Positions 35,238 through 43,612 of a stretch of 64,000 bases of DNA are shown piece after piece. The position numbers and the translations under genes were made by a program. Where the stretch lies: NCBI GenBank assembly GCA_049840875.1, contig JASGJE010000015.1:62001-126000 (forward strand). Direction: 5' to 3'. Source of the DNA: JAFDYH01 sp049840875. Lineage in GTDB: Bacteria; Bacteroidota; Bacteroidia; Chitinophagales; Chitinophagaceae. The notes beneath the pieces were generated by a model. The model had not been told where the DNA came from, made no database searches, and saw nothing but the letters and a program-made list of their open reading frames with translations. Position 1 is the first letter of the stretch; each line of letters begins with the position of its first letter.

Positions 35238-36377
35238 ATGAAGGCCGCTACTAAATTCATTCATGCAGGCGCTGAGCCTGATCCATCAACCGGTGCAATC
35301 ATGACGCCGATATACCAAACGTCTACTTATGTGCAGGAAGCTCCGGGAAAAAACAAAGGATACGAATATGCACGCAGCCAAAACCCAACCCGTAAAGCGC
35401 TGGAAGATGCATTGGCCATCATCGAGAATGGCAAATATGGCCTCGCCTTCAGCAGCGGTGTTGCTGCCACTGATGCAGTAATTAAATTATTAAAACCGGG
35501 CGACGAAGTAATTGCAGGCAACGATATGTATGGCGGCACTTACCGGTTGTTTACAAAAGTGTTTGAGAAATTCGGCATCGTATTTCATTATGTAAATATG
35601 AACAATGCGGATAACATCAAAACATACATCAACACAAATACAAAACTGATCTGGTTGGAAACACCTACAAATCCCTTAATGAACATCGTTGATATTGCAG
35701 CGATTACCGCAATTGCAAAAGAGAAAAAAATATGGGTTTGTGTAGATAATACTTTTGCAACGCCTTTTTTACAGAACCCGCTTGACCTTGGCGCTGATAT
35801 CGTAATGCATTCCTCCACTAAATATCTTGGTGGGCATAGTGATGTTATCCAGGGATCACTCTCTATGAATGATAAAGATTTACGGGATCAACTTTATTTC
35901 ATTCAGAAAAGCTCAGGCGCCGTGCCCGGGCCAATGGATTGCTTCCTGGTATTGCGCGGCATAAAAACACTGCATATCCGTATGCAACGCCATTGTGAGA
36001 ACGGAGAAAAGATTGCTCATTGGTTACGTAACCATTCTAAAATAGCAAAAGTCTTTTGGCCGGGATTTGAAGATCATCCTAATCACGCCATTGCAAAAAA
36101 ACAAATGAAGGGTTTTGGCGGTATGCTGAGCTTTGAGTTAAAAGACAATAGCATTGAAAACGCTATGCGGGTTCTATCGTCCACTAAATTATTTTCATTG
36201 GCAGAAAGCCTGGGCGGAGTAGAATCGTTAATTAATCATCCTGCATCAATGACTCATGCCTCTATTCCGAGGGAAGAAAGAATAAAAAATGGTTTAAGTG
36301 ATTCATTAATCCGATTAAGCATTGGTATAGAAGATGCGGACGATTTAATCGAAGACCTGGATAAAGCGATAGGGTAA
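35238..36377 (+). CDS. metB: Cystathionine gamma-synthase/lyase-type PLP enzyme
   Basis: A 379-residue PLP enzyme of the Cys/Met metabolism family. Landmarks are YEYARSQNPTRKALE, AFSSGVAATDAV, the DMYGGTYRLF block, LETPTNPL, VDNTFATPFLQNPLDLGADI and the PLP lysine Lys195 in HSSTKYLGGHSD. The C-terminal ESLGGVESLINHPASMTHA is shared by cystathionine gamma-synthase and gamma-lyase. Sequence alone does not fully separate synthase (methionine synthesis) from lyase (cysteine synthesis), so the symbol is a best guess. No other sulfur amino acid genes are adjacent. A DUF1028 gene follows on the same strand after 41 nt. Confidence 0.88.
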   Translation: MKAATKFIHAGAEPDPSTGAIMTPIYQTSTYVQEAPGKNKGYEYARSQNPTRKALEDALAIIENGKYGLAFSSGVAATDAVIKLLKPGDEVIAGNDMYGGTYRLFTKVFEKFGIVFHYVNMNNADNIKTYINTNTKLIWLETPTNPLMNIVDIAAITAIAKEKKIWVCVDNTFATPFLQNPLDLGADIVMHSSTKYLGGHSDVIQGSLSMNDKDLRDQLYFIQKSSGAVPGPMDCFLVLRGIKTLHIRMQRHCENGEKIAHWLRNHSKIAKVFWPGFEDHPNHAIAKKQMKGFGGMLSFELKDNSIENAMRVLSSTKLFSLAESLGGVESLINHPASMTHASIPREERIKNGLSDSLIRLSIGIEDADDLIEDLDKAIG

Positions 36378-36418
36378 TCAATTGGGAACTATTTTCAGAA
36401 TTTAAAAGCTTGCTGAGT

Positions 36419-37135
36419 ATGAAAAGAGTCTTTCATCTTTTATTCTGTGTCTGTTTTCTCGCCTCATTTTCTTTTTCAGCAAATGCTACATGGTCAATAA
36501 TCGTGATTGACCCGGTAACGAAAGAGATAGGTATTGCAGGCGCTTCCTGCACACCTAATGTTTATGGAATCGGCGGAATAATACCCGGAAAAGGCGCCGT
36601 GATTGTTCAGGCTATGAGTAATAAGCTTGCGCAGATGAAAGGATTGCAGATGATAATGACAGATGCCAATCCCGATGATATTCTGAAGGCCATGCTTGAC
36701 CCAATGTATGATCCGGAAGAACAGCAATATGCGATTATCTCAATGAGTTATATTGACAAACCTGTTACTTATACAGGCAGTAAAACAACTACTTATAATG
36801 GTGCGCTGGTTGCAAAAGGTATTTCTGTGCAGGGTAATACGCTTTCAGACTCTGAAGAGTTGCAAGTAATTCTCAACGCGGCGTTGAAAGCGCAGAAAGA
36901 CTCATTGAGTATTTCTGAAATTTTAATGAAAGCTCTCGAAGCAGGCTCAGTAGCGGGTGGAGATAAACGCTGTGGCGCACAAAAAGCAACAAGCGCTTTT
37001 ATCATTGTTGCAAAGTCCGGCGACCAGGTTAGCTCTCCGTATTTAAATCTCGTTGTGAAAGGCATACCCAAAGGAGAAGAAAACGCAGTAGAAGAATTAA
37101 GAAAGAAATACGATGCATGGCGGCAAAAGAACTGA
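36419..37135 (+). CDS. Exported DUF1028 family protein
   Basis: A 238-residue protein with a signal peptide ending SANA (about residue 23), then the DUF1028 domain, an Ntn-hydrolase-like fold: TWSIIVIDPVTKEIGIAGAS at the new N-terminus, GIGGIIPGKGAVIVQA, and a late SVAGGDKRCGAQKATSAFI. I start it at ATG 36419, since it opens the signal peptide; the frame upstream opens only with TTG. The reading frame ends 37135, overlapping by 23 nt the start of a GIN-domain fragment in another frame. Function unknown. Confidence 0.87.
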   Translation: MKRVFHLLFCVCFLASFSFSANATWSIIVIDPVTKEIGIAGASCTPNVYGIGGIIPGKGAVIVQAMSNKLAQMKGLQMIMTDANPDDILKAMLDPMYDPEEQQYAIISMSYIDKPVTYTGSKTTTYNGALVAKGISVQGNTLSDSEELQVILNAALKAQKDSLSISEILMKALEAGSVAGGDKRCGAQKATSAFIIVAKSGDQVSSPYLNLVVKGIPKGEENAVEELRKKYDAWRQKN

Positions 37136-37412
37136 AGTTTTTGTAGCGACTTTTAGTGGCTCAGGAAATATTTCACTGGCTGCCGGGGCGGCAAAGAATT
37201 TTTTCTCCACCATCAACGGAAGTGGTAGTATTAACGCGTTCAATATGGTTGCAGAAAATGCTGACGTCGCAACCAATGGTAGCGGCAGTACAGAAATCAC
37301 TGCAACCCAACAACTAAAGGTGAAAATAAACGAAAGTGGAAACGCGTATTATAAAGATTCGCCAGTTTTATCAATCCATATTGCAGGTAGTGGAAAAATA
37401 ATCCCCAAATAA
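37113..37412 (+). pseudogene. C-terminal fragment of a GIN-domain (DUF2807) adhesin-like protein
   Basis: An open frame of 99 residues whose body (FSGSGNISLAAG, FFSTINGSGSINAF, VATNGSGSTEITATQQLKVK, IHIAGSGKIIPK) is the right-handed beta-solenoid repeat of the head GIN domain, as in the full 234-residue protein at 42252. It lacks the signal peptide and the first half of the domain, and its only ATG lies inside the DUF1028 gene. The simplest reading is a decayed gene truncated by a deletion that joined it to the end of DUF1028. A translationally coupled small protein is possible but would lack an export signal. A normal terminator follows. Confidence 0.6.
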
Positions 37413-37436
37413 GAAAACAATACCGTACGCTTCCTG

Positions 37437-37466
37437 ACCGTTGTTTAAAAGACAACGGTTTTTTAT
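37437..37466 (+). terminator. Rho-independent terminator
   Basis: An 8-bp stem ACCGTTGT / ACAACGGT with a 7-nt loop is followed by a T run, 24 nt after the GIN fragment stop. It ends the transcript that starts at 35238. Confidence 0.9.
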
Positions 37467-37506
37467 TGTGGTATGGTCATTGCATTAGTGCTAAAAAATC
37501 ATTCTT

Positions 37507-37662
37507 ATGAGTACCCTCCTATATCTTGTAACAATAATCTTATTGATCGGCTGGTCGCTGGGTTATTTTGTTTATTCGGCCGGCAGCGTAGTACATACAT
37601 TATTGATAATGGCAGTTATTACGATACTGTTGACTATAATACGTGGTAAAAGACCGATTTAA
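37507..37662 (+). CDS. lmo0937-family small membrane protein
   Basis: A 51-residue protein starting MSTLLYLVTIILLIGWSLGY and ending in a basic RGKRPI tail. Two hydrophobic helices (about 3-24 and 29-45) separated by a short polar turn are the whole protein. Size, WxLG motif and two-helix layout match the lmo0937 family of small membrane proteins, which are widespread and of unknown function, often stress-linked. It lies between a terminator and the TIGR02757 gene, so it has its own promoter in the 40 nt upstream or shares read-through. Confidence 0.8.
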   Translation: MSTLLYLVTIILLIGWSLGYFVYSAGSVVHTLLIMAVITILLTIIRGKRPI

Positions 37663-37673
37663 ATCGGTTGCTT

Positions 37674-37681
37674 TACTTTTG
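37674..37681 (+). promoter_or_regulatory. -7 element directly before the TIGR02757 gene
   Basis: TACTTTTG matches TAnnTTTG and is followed by TCCTG and then the ATG at 37687, so transcription would start at or next to the start codon. Confidence 0.35.
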
Positions 37682-37686
37682 TCCTG

Positions 37687-38481
37687 ATGGACAAAGCGAA
37701 GTTGAAAGATTTTCTCGATGCAAAGGTTGATGAATATAATCAGCCTTTTTTTATTAAAGACGACCCCATCTCTATACCACATTCTTTTACCAAACAACAA
37801 GACATTGAGATCGCAGGTTTTTTTGCCGCAACTTTTGCATGGGGCACCCGGGTAAGTATTATTAATTCATGTAAGCGGTTGTTTCAATTAATGGACAATT
37901 CTCCTTACGATTTTATCTGTGATGACCGAAATAACAGCGCTGAAAAATTGAAACCTTTTTTGCGGTTTGCTCATAGAACTTTCAATGCATCCGATTTACT
38001 TTCTTTTTTTAATTTCTTTCGCTATCACTACACGATTAAAAAACAACAATCCCTGGAGACAGCATTCACCAAGTGGATGCGACAGGGTGATTACAATATC
38101 GAAAATGCGCTAAACGGATTTCATCATTATTTTTTTAATCAAGATATAGAGTTTGAAAAAAGAACGATGAAACACATTGCAGCGCCATTTAAAAAATCTG
38201 CCTGCAAGAGGCTAAATATGTTTTTACGATGGATGGTGAGAAATGATAAGAAAGGTGTTGACTTCGGAATTTGGAAAAAAATCTCAGCTTCGCAATTGAT
38301 TTGCCCACTCGACGTACATGTGTTGCGTGTTGCACAACGATTTAATTTACTTCGGGAAAAGCAAGCGAATTGGAAGGCCGCCGTTGAATTAACAGATAGC
38401 CTTAAATTATTTGATGCAAAAGACCCTGTAAAATATGACTTCGCATTATTTTCTCTGGGTGCAATGGAAAAACATGGATAA
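37687..38481 (+). CDS. TIGR02757 (DUF2400) family protein
   Basis: A 264-residue cytoplasmic protein of the TIGR02757 family, common in Bacteroidota and of unknown function. It has HSFTKQQDIEIAGFFAATFAWG near the N-terminus, SPYDFI, RFAHRTFNASDL, CKRLNMFLRWMVRNDKKGVDFGIW in the middle and LICPLDVHVLRVAQRFNLL near the end. These helical motifs resemble helix-hairpin-helix DNA glycosylase folds, which is a remote resemblance and not proof of DNA binding. It overlaps the next gene by one base (TAATG), so the two are translationally coupled. Confidence 0.87.
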   Translation: MDKAKLKDFLDAKVDEYNQPFFIKDDPISIPHSFTKQQDIEIAGFFAATFAWGTRVSIINSCKRLFQLMDNSPYDFICDDRNNSAEKLKPFLRFAHRTFNASDLLSFFNFFRYHYTIKKQQSLETAFTKWMRQGDYNIENALNGFHHYFFNQDIEFEKRTMKHIAAPFKKSACKRLNMFLRWMVRNDKKGVDFGIWKKISASQLICPLDVHVLRVAQRFNLLREKQANWKAAVELTDSLKLFDAKDPVKYDFALFSLGAMEKHG

Positions 38482-38807
38482 TGAATGAACAGCAGGAATT
38501 GATAGTATCGGTAAATAATGATTTTCCCGTTAACCTCGAGCAGGATACCGGGAGGGAAGAATTACGGCATGTTCTGGCAAATCATATCAATGATCTTATC
38601 GTCAATCATTTTAATCAACTGATTAATCTACTTTACCGGCTGGATGTAAGTGAGAAAAAATTACAACAATGGTTATTGGAAAATACGACAGAGGATACAG
38701 GTATAATTATCGCTGATCTTATAATCGAAAGGCAACTACAAAAGATTAAATCACGGCATGAATTTGAGGGGAGAAATGATGCGATCGATGAAAATGAAAA
38801 ATGGTAA
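38481..38807 (+). CDS. Small helical protein coupled to the TIGR02757 gene, unknown function
   Basis: A 108-residue acidic, helix-rich protein with no domain I recognise. A central helix pair (ANHINDLIVNHFNQLINLLYRL, then SEKKLQQWLLE) precedes a charged C-terminus (IADLIIERQLQKIKSRHEFEGR). Its start codon shares one base with the TIGR02757 stop, so the products are probably made together. The ADLIIERQ...KIKSR pattern resembles a conserved hypothetical family in related genomes, from memory only. Confidence 0.75.
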   Translation: MNEQQELIVSVNNDFPVNLEQDTGREELRHVLANHINDLIVNHFNQLINLLYRLDVSEKKLQQWLLENTTEDTGIIIADLIIERQLQKIKSRHEFEGRNDAIDENEKW

Positions 38808-38894
38808 ATTTTGTTTCGATCAACTTCCATCCAATCTATCTGCTTACAGGCGAGTCTTCATTAGCATATTATTACATCAGCACATTTGCCTCAT

Positions 38895-39560
38895 TTACTT
38901 CTTGTCAAACATCAACTCTCTTACCTTCTCCTTATCGTCTTTTTCTTTTTTCAGGTCGAACATGGTTCCAAATACATGGTCCCACAGCGTGGAACTTACA
39001 CCGAATCCGTGATGTTCATTCTTATAATGATGAAGATGATGATTGCGCCAGAGACCTTTCATCCATTTGAAAGGAGGATTCCATGCGTGGATGGCATAAT
39101 GCATCGTACCATACATCAGGTATCCTAACAAAAATCCCGGAAAAAACATGAATGTATTCTGCCGTAAAAAGAGATACATCAACCCAAAAATGGCAGAAGC
39201 CAATATAATACTCGGCACTGGCGGCATGAACAAGCGTTGTTTATCTCTTGGATAATGATGATGATTGCCGTGCAGTGTATAGGCAAATTTTTGTAACCCT
39301 TTTTTTTCGCTGACCAAATGAAAGATAAAACGGTGTGCGATGTATTCGAAAAAACTCCAGAAAAATATACCACCAACAAAAGTGAGCATAATGCGAAGAA
39401 TAGAAAACCCAAGACTATTACCACTGTAATAAAGCATGAAAGCCATCACCGGAACATACATTCCCCAAATCACCAAAGGATGTGTTTTGGTGAGCATTTC
39501 CAAAAAGTCATTCTTGAATAAACGAGCCTGACCTTTGTTATTTATCTTTTCAAAATGCAT
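38895..39560 (-). CDS. Fatty acid hydroxylase / sterol desaturase superfamily membrane enzyme
   Basis: A 221-residue di-iron membrane hydroxylase with four hydrophobic segments (about 28-46, 53-70, 110-128, 135-150). Its histidine clusters match the fatty acid 2-hydroxylase type: HRFIFH, HGNHHHYPRD, HYAIH and HHLHHYKNEHHG. In Bacteroidota such enzymes may hydroxylate the acyl chains of sphingolipids or ornithine lipids; the substrate here is inferred. A TATCTTTG -7 element (39565-39572) ends 4 nt before the ATG, implying a leaderless transcript. A Met 21 residues in is an alternative start, but the amino-terminal extension is in phase and soluble. Confidence 0.88.
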   Translation of the reverse strand: MHFEKINNKGQARLFKNDFLEMLTKTHPLVIWGMYVPVMAFMLYYSGNSLGFSILRIMLTFVGGIFFWSFFEYIAHRFIFHLVSEKKGLQKFAYTLHGNHHHYPRDKQRLFMPPVPSIILASAIFGLMYLFLRQNTFMFFPGFLLGYLMYGTMHYAIHAWNPPFKWMKGLWRNHHLHHYKNEHHGFGVSSTLWDHVFGTMFDLKKEKDDKEKVRELMFDKK

Positions 39561-39564
39561 GGCG

Positions 39565-39572
39565 CAAAGATA
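39565..39572 (-). promoter_or_regulatory. -7 element directly before the fatty acid hydroxylase gene
   Basis: TATCTTTG on the - strand is an exact TAnnTTTG match, followed by CGCC and the ATG. A -33 element at the usual distance was not recognised. Confidence 0.4.
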
Positions 39573-39769
39573 ATTGGAAAACCTTTATTGCCCAGAGACA
39601 ATGAAATGATTTTAATCATCTATCTAACAATTGGTTAAACACCTGAAAGCTATGGATTTTCGGGTGCAGATATTCTGGCTCTATTGTTAAATGCATATCA
39701 AATTATCCATTTGTGGAGAGCCGCTACCGATCGTAAATGTCAATCTTCTGTTTACAGTTTCAGTTTTTC

Positions 39770-41011
39770 TCAATTATATTTTACGAGGAATTTATCGAGA
39801 ACAGGCTTCTTCTTCCTCTTCCGGCTTAATTCATAGTTATAGATGATTGTACCGACTTCCTTAAAAAAAGGGTAACCTGTTTCTTCATATTCGTATTTGT
39901 CATCGTTAAGTATTCCGTCTTTATTTACATAAATAACAGCGCTTACCATGAACTCAATATTGTTTTTGAAATCGATGATATAAGCAGCATCCGTCAGAAA
40001 CCCGTAAGACCAGCCGGGTTTATTAAAAGAACGGATGTACGACGGAATTTTTTGCTTACCTGCTTTGAAGAAAAAGAATTTAGTATAGCTGTCGAAAAAT
40101 TCAGAAGTATCATATTTGGGATGGCTGCTTTCAGAAGGTAGTTCCGACATATACTGATAAAGAAATCTGTAATCATCATTTGTAATATTGAAACGTTCTT
40201 TCTCTGAAACAGATTCAGGAAATAAAACCGATTGCAGTAGTTGTTGTAAATCTTCAAGCGGCAGATTATTGTGCGTCGTAAAATCCATCGGCGCATTGAT
40301 AAAACTGTCTTCCCGGTTATAATGGCCACGTCCGATTAAAATCTTTTTGCTGAAATCAAACGGTAAAGAATTGTAAGCGGCCGGTTGGGTAAACAATAAC
40401 CTTCCGTCTTTTACAAAACGGATTGTATTTGTATGACGGTTTTGTTCTTCATTCATCGTTATAAACCGACGAGTAAGACGGCAATCTTTATAACCTTTTT
40501 CCCAGAGCTTTTTGTTTAGTGTTTCCTGACCGACAAATTCATACAAGCGATTATATGCATCATTATCGCTAACGAGAAATATCTTCCGTATGTATTGTGC
40601 CGCGGAGGGCAATCCGTCCGTAGAAGAGGTATCCGATAACACACTTGATTGTTTTTCAAAGCTGCTGTCTGTAAACATTGACGTGTACTTATTAACTCCG
40701 GGTTTGTTTAGGTCGTTCAATTTTTCGAGAGCAATCAGGGCAGTGGGCAACTTTACTGTCGATGCAGGATTGAAGTACCGGTTACGATCTACATTGAAAT
40801 AATAATTCTTAAAATGCGGGGTATTATTTTTATCGCGATTGATTTGTGTGTAAATGATTTGATATTGAAACGTGTCGGGTTGGTCTAATACATTTTTTAA
40901 AAACGGTGACGCATTGTTACGGATAAGATTCTCAAGAAAAGAATCAGTTTTTGATTGTGCAATTCCAAAAAGGTAAACAACGCAAAAGAAAATTGACAAC
41001 AAATACTTCAT
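39770..41011 (-). CDS. Class A beta-lactamase-like serine hydrolase
   Basis: A 413-residue secreted protein (signal peptide to about residue 18). The beta-lactamase/transpeptidase-like fold is marked by the SxxK motif STVK (Ser84-Lys87) in RYFNPASTVKLPTALIALE and SDN at residues 148-150 (FLVSDNDAYNRLYE). A later NKPGWSYGFLTDAAYI stands where KTG would be expected. It is much longer than a true class A beta-lactamase (about 290 residues) and lacks an obvious Omega-loop ExxLN, so it is more likely a peptidoglycan- or ester-acting serine hydrolase. Monocistronic; an inverted repeat at 41028-41127 sits just upstream. Confidence 0.82.
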   Translation of the reverse strand: MKYLLSIFFCVVYLFGIAQSKTDSFLENLIRNNASPFLKNVLDQPDTFQYQIIYTQINRDKNNTPHFKNYYFNVDRNRYFNPASTVKLPTALIALEKLNDLNKPGVNKYTSMFTDSSFEKQSSVLSDTSSTDGLPSAAQYIRKIFLVSDNDAYNRLYEFVGQETLNKKLWEKGYKDCRLTRRFITMNEEQNRHTNTIRFVKDGRLLFTQPAAYNSLPFDFSKKILIGRGHYNREDSFINAPMDFTTHNNLPLEDLQQLLQSVLFPESVSEKERFNITNDDYRFLYQYMSELPSESSHPKYDTSEFFDSYTKFFFFKAGKQKIPSYIRSFNKPGWSYGFLTDAAYIIDFKNNIEFMVSAVIYVNKDGILNDDKYEYEETGYPFFKEVGTIIYNYELSRKRKKKPVLDKFLVKYN

Positions 41012-41027
41012 CTTGAAATGTACAAGT

Positions 41028-41127
41028 TTTCACGCAAAGCCGCGAAGGTGCAAAGCGAAAAAAGAAGTAGTTCAAGTTTATAATGAAAATACTTGCATCC
41101 TTGATTCTTATATCTCTTTGCGTGAAA
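41028..41127. repeat. 100-bp inverted repeat with TTTCACGCAAAG arms
   Basis: Perfect 12-nt arms (TTTCACGCAAAG at 41028, CTTTGCGTGAAA at 41116) enclose 76 nt, with an additional GTGCAAAG inside the left half. It lies between divergent genes. The arms resemble the CACAAAG/CTTTGTG arms of the tandem repeat at 46411, so both may belong to one family of palindromic interspersed sequences. Confidence 0.7.
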
Positions 41128-41158
41128 TACATTTAACTTGCGCACAAATATTTCTTCG

Positions 41159-42172
41159 ATGAAGTTAGTGACCTACTTGAAGGATGAGCATGAACAACTC
41201 GCCGTTCTTGTAAATAATATGCTGTATGATATGGATGTGCTGCACCCCGATTTGCCAAGCAGTATGAACATGTTTCTTGCTTATTGGGAAGATAGCTATC
41301 CTGTGGCGCAGGCTGGTGAACTGATGTTGAAAGAAGGATCAAGGACAAGCAAGCGAGGTGTTCCTTTGGAAAATGTGCAGCTAATTGCACCAGTGCCTTT
41401 TCCTCCATCCTGCCGCGATGCGTATGCCTTTCGGCAACATGTAGCCGCAGCAAGAAGAAACCGCAACGCAGAAATGATTCCCCAGTTTGACCAGTATCCT
41501 GTTTTTTATTTTACAAACCATCTTAGTATAAAAGGGCCCGGTGACATTCAATGTATGCCCGACCACTTTGAAAAACTCGACTTCGAACTGGAAGCAGCGA
41601 TTGTAATCTGCAAACACGGCAGGAATATAAAAGCAGAAGAAGCGGATGAGTATATTGGCGGACTGATGATCATGAACGATCTCAGCGCAAGACAATTACA
41701 AGGAGAAGAGATGTTGTTGAATCTTGGCCCTGCAAAAGGAAAGGATTTTGCAACGGTTGTGGGTCCGTGGCTGGTAACATTGGATGAATTACAACAGTAT
41801 GAGGTTTCCGCGAAAGAAAATCACACAGGCAAAGCCTGGAACTTATCAATGAAATGTTTTGTAAATGGAAAGCAGGTAAGTGAAGGAAGCCTTGCTGATA
41901 TGGATTGGACGTTTGCTGAAATCATTGAGCGGGCTTCGTATGGGGTAGACTTATATCCGGGTGATGTGATCGGTAGCGGAACAGTTGGTACTGGTAGTTT
42001 TTTGGAACTGAATGGTACAGGCAAACTGAATAATCCTGATTATATATCACAGTGGCTGCAGCCAAATGATGTTGTTGAAATGGAAATTGATGGCTTAGGA
42101 AAATTGAGCAACACGATCATTGCAGAGGAGAGTAGCTGGAGTATCCTGGAAAGAAAGAAAAATGTAGGATAG
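41159..42172 (+). CDS. Fumarylacetoacetate hydrolase family protein
   Basis: A protein of about 337 residues with an FAH-type C-terminal catalytic domain. Landmarks are the AYAFRQHV block, YFTNHLSIKGPGDIQ, LDFELEAAIVICKHGRNI with the metal-binding Glu pair, YIGGLMIMNDLSARQLQ, GPAKGKDFATVVGPWLVTLDEL, and the late YPGDVIGSGTVGTGSFLELNG. Members cleave C-C bonds of dicarbonyl substrates; the extended N-terminus and Asp-Phe-Ala resemble the true fumarylacetoacetase branch of tyrosine degradation, but no other genes of that pathway are near. ATG 41159 is chosen; an upstream TTG at 41138 adds seven residues. Confidence 0.88.
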   Translation: MKLVTYLKDEHEQLAVLVNNMLYDMDVLHPDLPSSMNMFLAYWEDSYPVAQAGELMLKEGSRTSKRGVPLENVQLIAPVPFPPSCRDAYAFRQHVAAARRNRNAEMIPQFDQYPVFYFTNHLSIKGPGDIQCMPDHFEKLDFELEAAIVICKHGRNIKAEEADEYIGGLMIMNDLSARQLQGEEMLLNLGPAKGKDFATVVGPWLVTLDELQQYEVSAKENHTGKAWNLSMKCFVNGKQVSEGSLADMDWTFAEIIERASYGVDLYPGDVIGSGTVGTGSFLELNGTGKLNNPDYISQWLQPNDVVEMEIDGLGKLSNTIIAEESSWSILERKKNVG

Positions 42173-42249
42173 TTTATTTCTGATTTATGATTGAGGATGT
42201 CTGATTTGTTTAACTAAAATCAGACATCAGACATCCCCAATCCTACATT
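42161..42249. repeat. Nested inverted repeats between convergent genes
   Basis: Outer arms AATGTAGGAT (42161) and ATCCTACATT (42240) enclose an inner 12-bp hairpin (42196-42207 / 42217-42228). A duplicated CAGACAT allows the left arm GGATGTCTGAT to pair instead with ATCAGACATCC at 42226-42236. The left outer arm overlaps the FAH stop region. It may serve as a bidirectional terminator or be a remnant of a palindromic mobile repeat. Confidence 0.65.
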
Positions 42250-42251
42250 CT

Positions 42252-42956
42252 CTATATCACTTGTTTGCTTACTTTTTTTGTCGGAGCGCTTCCGTTATTT
42301 TTTACCTTACCAAGAAAAGAATCTTTCACTTTTAGTTCTTTCACTGCATTTACCTCTGCGCCACCCACGCCATCGTTTTGAATATCCATCGTCTGCACTA
42401 CAAAATCTGATGCCTGGATAGCGCCAACGCTATTGCTGCGGATAATCGCGTTATCAGCTTTACCGCTTAGTTTCAGGCTTCCTACACTATTGTTTTTTAC
42501 GCTGATCTTTTGTGCAGATAAATCGAGATCAACACTACCGACGCTGTTATTTTCCAAACTCAAATCACTAAAACTGAGTGTGCCCTTCGCCGTTACGTTA
42601 CCAACAGAAGCGATGTTCAGGCTTTTCAGGCTTTTGAATGTAACATATACGTTCATTTTCTTTGTATGCCGCAGGTTGATGTCCTTCTGCATTTTTATGC
42701 TCAGTGTTGATCCTTCATTGCTTACAATAAATAATGGCTGGATATTATCCTCCGCTTCGATCTTCACTTGCTCACTGCTGCCTTGCTGAAGAATAACGTT
42801 AAACACTCCTCCTGCTGACAAAGCATCAAATGGTTTTACAGGAATTTCTTTCGTAACGATATTACCACTACCATCAATTGCTTTTTGAGCTTGTGTTGTA
42901 TTGGTAAATAAAATGGCTGTGAAAAATACACCGGCTAACAATAGTTTCTTTTGCAT
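42252..42956 (-). CDS. GIN-domain (DUF2807) exported protein
   Basis: A 234-residue secreted protein (signal peptide to TQAQ, about residue 23) made of the head GIN domain, a right-handed beta solenoid with the repeating rhythm of SVGNVTAKGTL, NSVGSVDLDL, NSVGSLKLSG, NSVGAIQASD and DGVGGAEVNA. The N-terminal IDGSGNIVTKEIPVKPFDALSAGGVFNV is the family start. These proteins are thought to be adhesins or to bind the cell envelope, without proof. A fragment of the same family is at 37113-37412. It stands alone, convergent with the FAH gene. Confidence 0.9.
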   Translation of the reverse strand: MQKKLLLAGVFFTAILFTNTTQAQKAIDGSGNIVTKEIPVKPFDALSAGGVFNVILQQGSSEQVKIEAEDNIQPLFIVSNEGSTLSIKMQKDINLRHTKKMNVYVTFKSLKSLNIASVGNVTAKGTLSFSDLSLENNSVGSVDLDLSAQKISVKNNSVGSLKLSGKADNAIIRSNSVGAIQASDFVVQTMDIQNDGVGGAEVNAVKELKVKDSFLGKVKNNGSAPTKKVSKQVI

Positions 42957-43137
42957 GGTCGTATATTTTTTGTTTTATAATGGCTCCCGATTTGATGTGT
43001 TGCCAACTTTTTTAATCGGGATATGAAAATAACGAAATTTTTCGTAGAACGGTTGAGTTGCGGGTTTGTTACAGGAGCGGCAGTCTTTTTTTACGAGAGG
43101 CAAATTTGATTGAATTGGAAAGGTGCTGAATGAATGA

Positions 43138-43575
43138 TCAGCGTTTGTCCTTGAAAAAATCTTTCATCAGTTTTGAACAATCTTCTTTCAAAACACCACG
43201 TATTAATTCGGTTTTTGGATGAAAAGGCCAATTGCCGCCCACAGTTTTCTTATAACCATTCTTTTCATCATCAGCGCCGTAAATCACTTTTTTTATTTTA
43301 CTCCAGTACAATGCGCCGCTGCACATCAGGCAGGGCTCGACTGTGATGTAAATAGAAGCGTCGGGCAGATATTTTCCTCCAAGCGCATTAAACGCGGAAG
43401 TTAATGCAATCATTTCAGCATGTGCGGTAGGATCATTCAACCGTTCGGTCATATTATGCCCGCGGGAAATGATCTTTTCGTTCAAAACAACGACTGCGCC
43501 GATCGGTATTTCACCATCTTCATACGCTTTCCTGGCTTCTTTCAAAGCCTGCATCATAAAGTATTCGTCTGTCAT
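43138..43575 (-). CDS. tadA: tRNA-specific adenosine deaminase TadA / nucleoside deaminase
   Basis: A 145-residue zinc deaminase that converts adenosine 34 of tRNA-Arg(ACG) to inosine. The zinc and catalytic motifs HAE (residues 52-54) and PCLMC (81-85) are present, with GEIPIGAVVV, IISRGHNMTERLNDPTAHAE and GALYWSKIKKVIYGA in the expected order. The length and the RGHN...DPTAHAE block favour TadA over cytosine or guanine deaminases. It is divergent from the GntP-type permease, with 37 nt between starts. Confidence 0.85.
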   Translation of the reverse strand: MTDEYFMMQALKEARKAYEDGEIPIGAVVVLNEKIISRGHNMTERLNDPTAHAEMIALTSAFNALGGKYLPDASIYITVEPCLMCSGALYWSKIKKVIYGADDEKNGYKKTVGGNWPFHPKTELIRGVLKEDCSKLMKDFFKDKR

Positions 43576-43612
43576 ACTAATTCTAAATTAACTAAAATTG
43601 CAAAGCAATACG

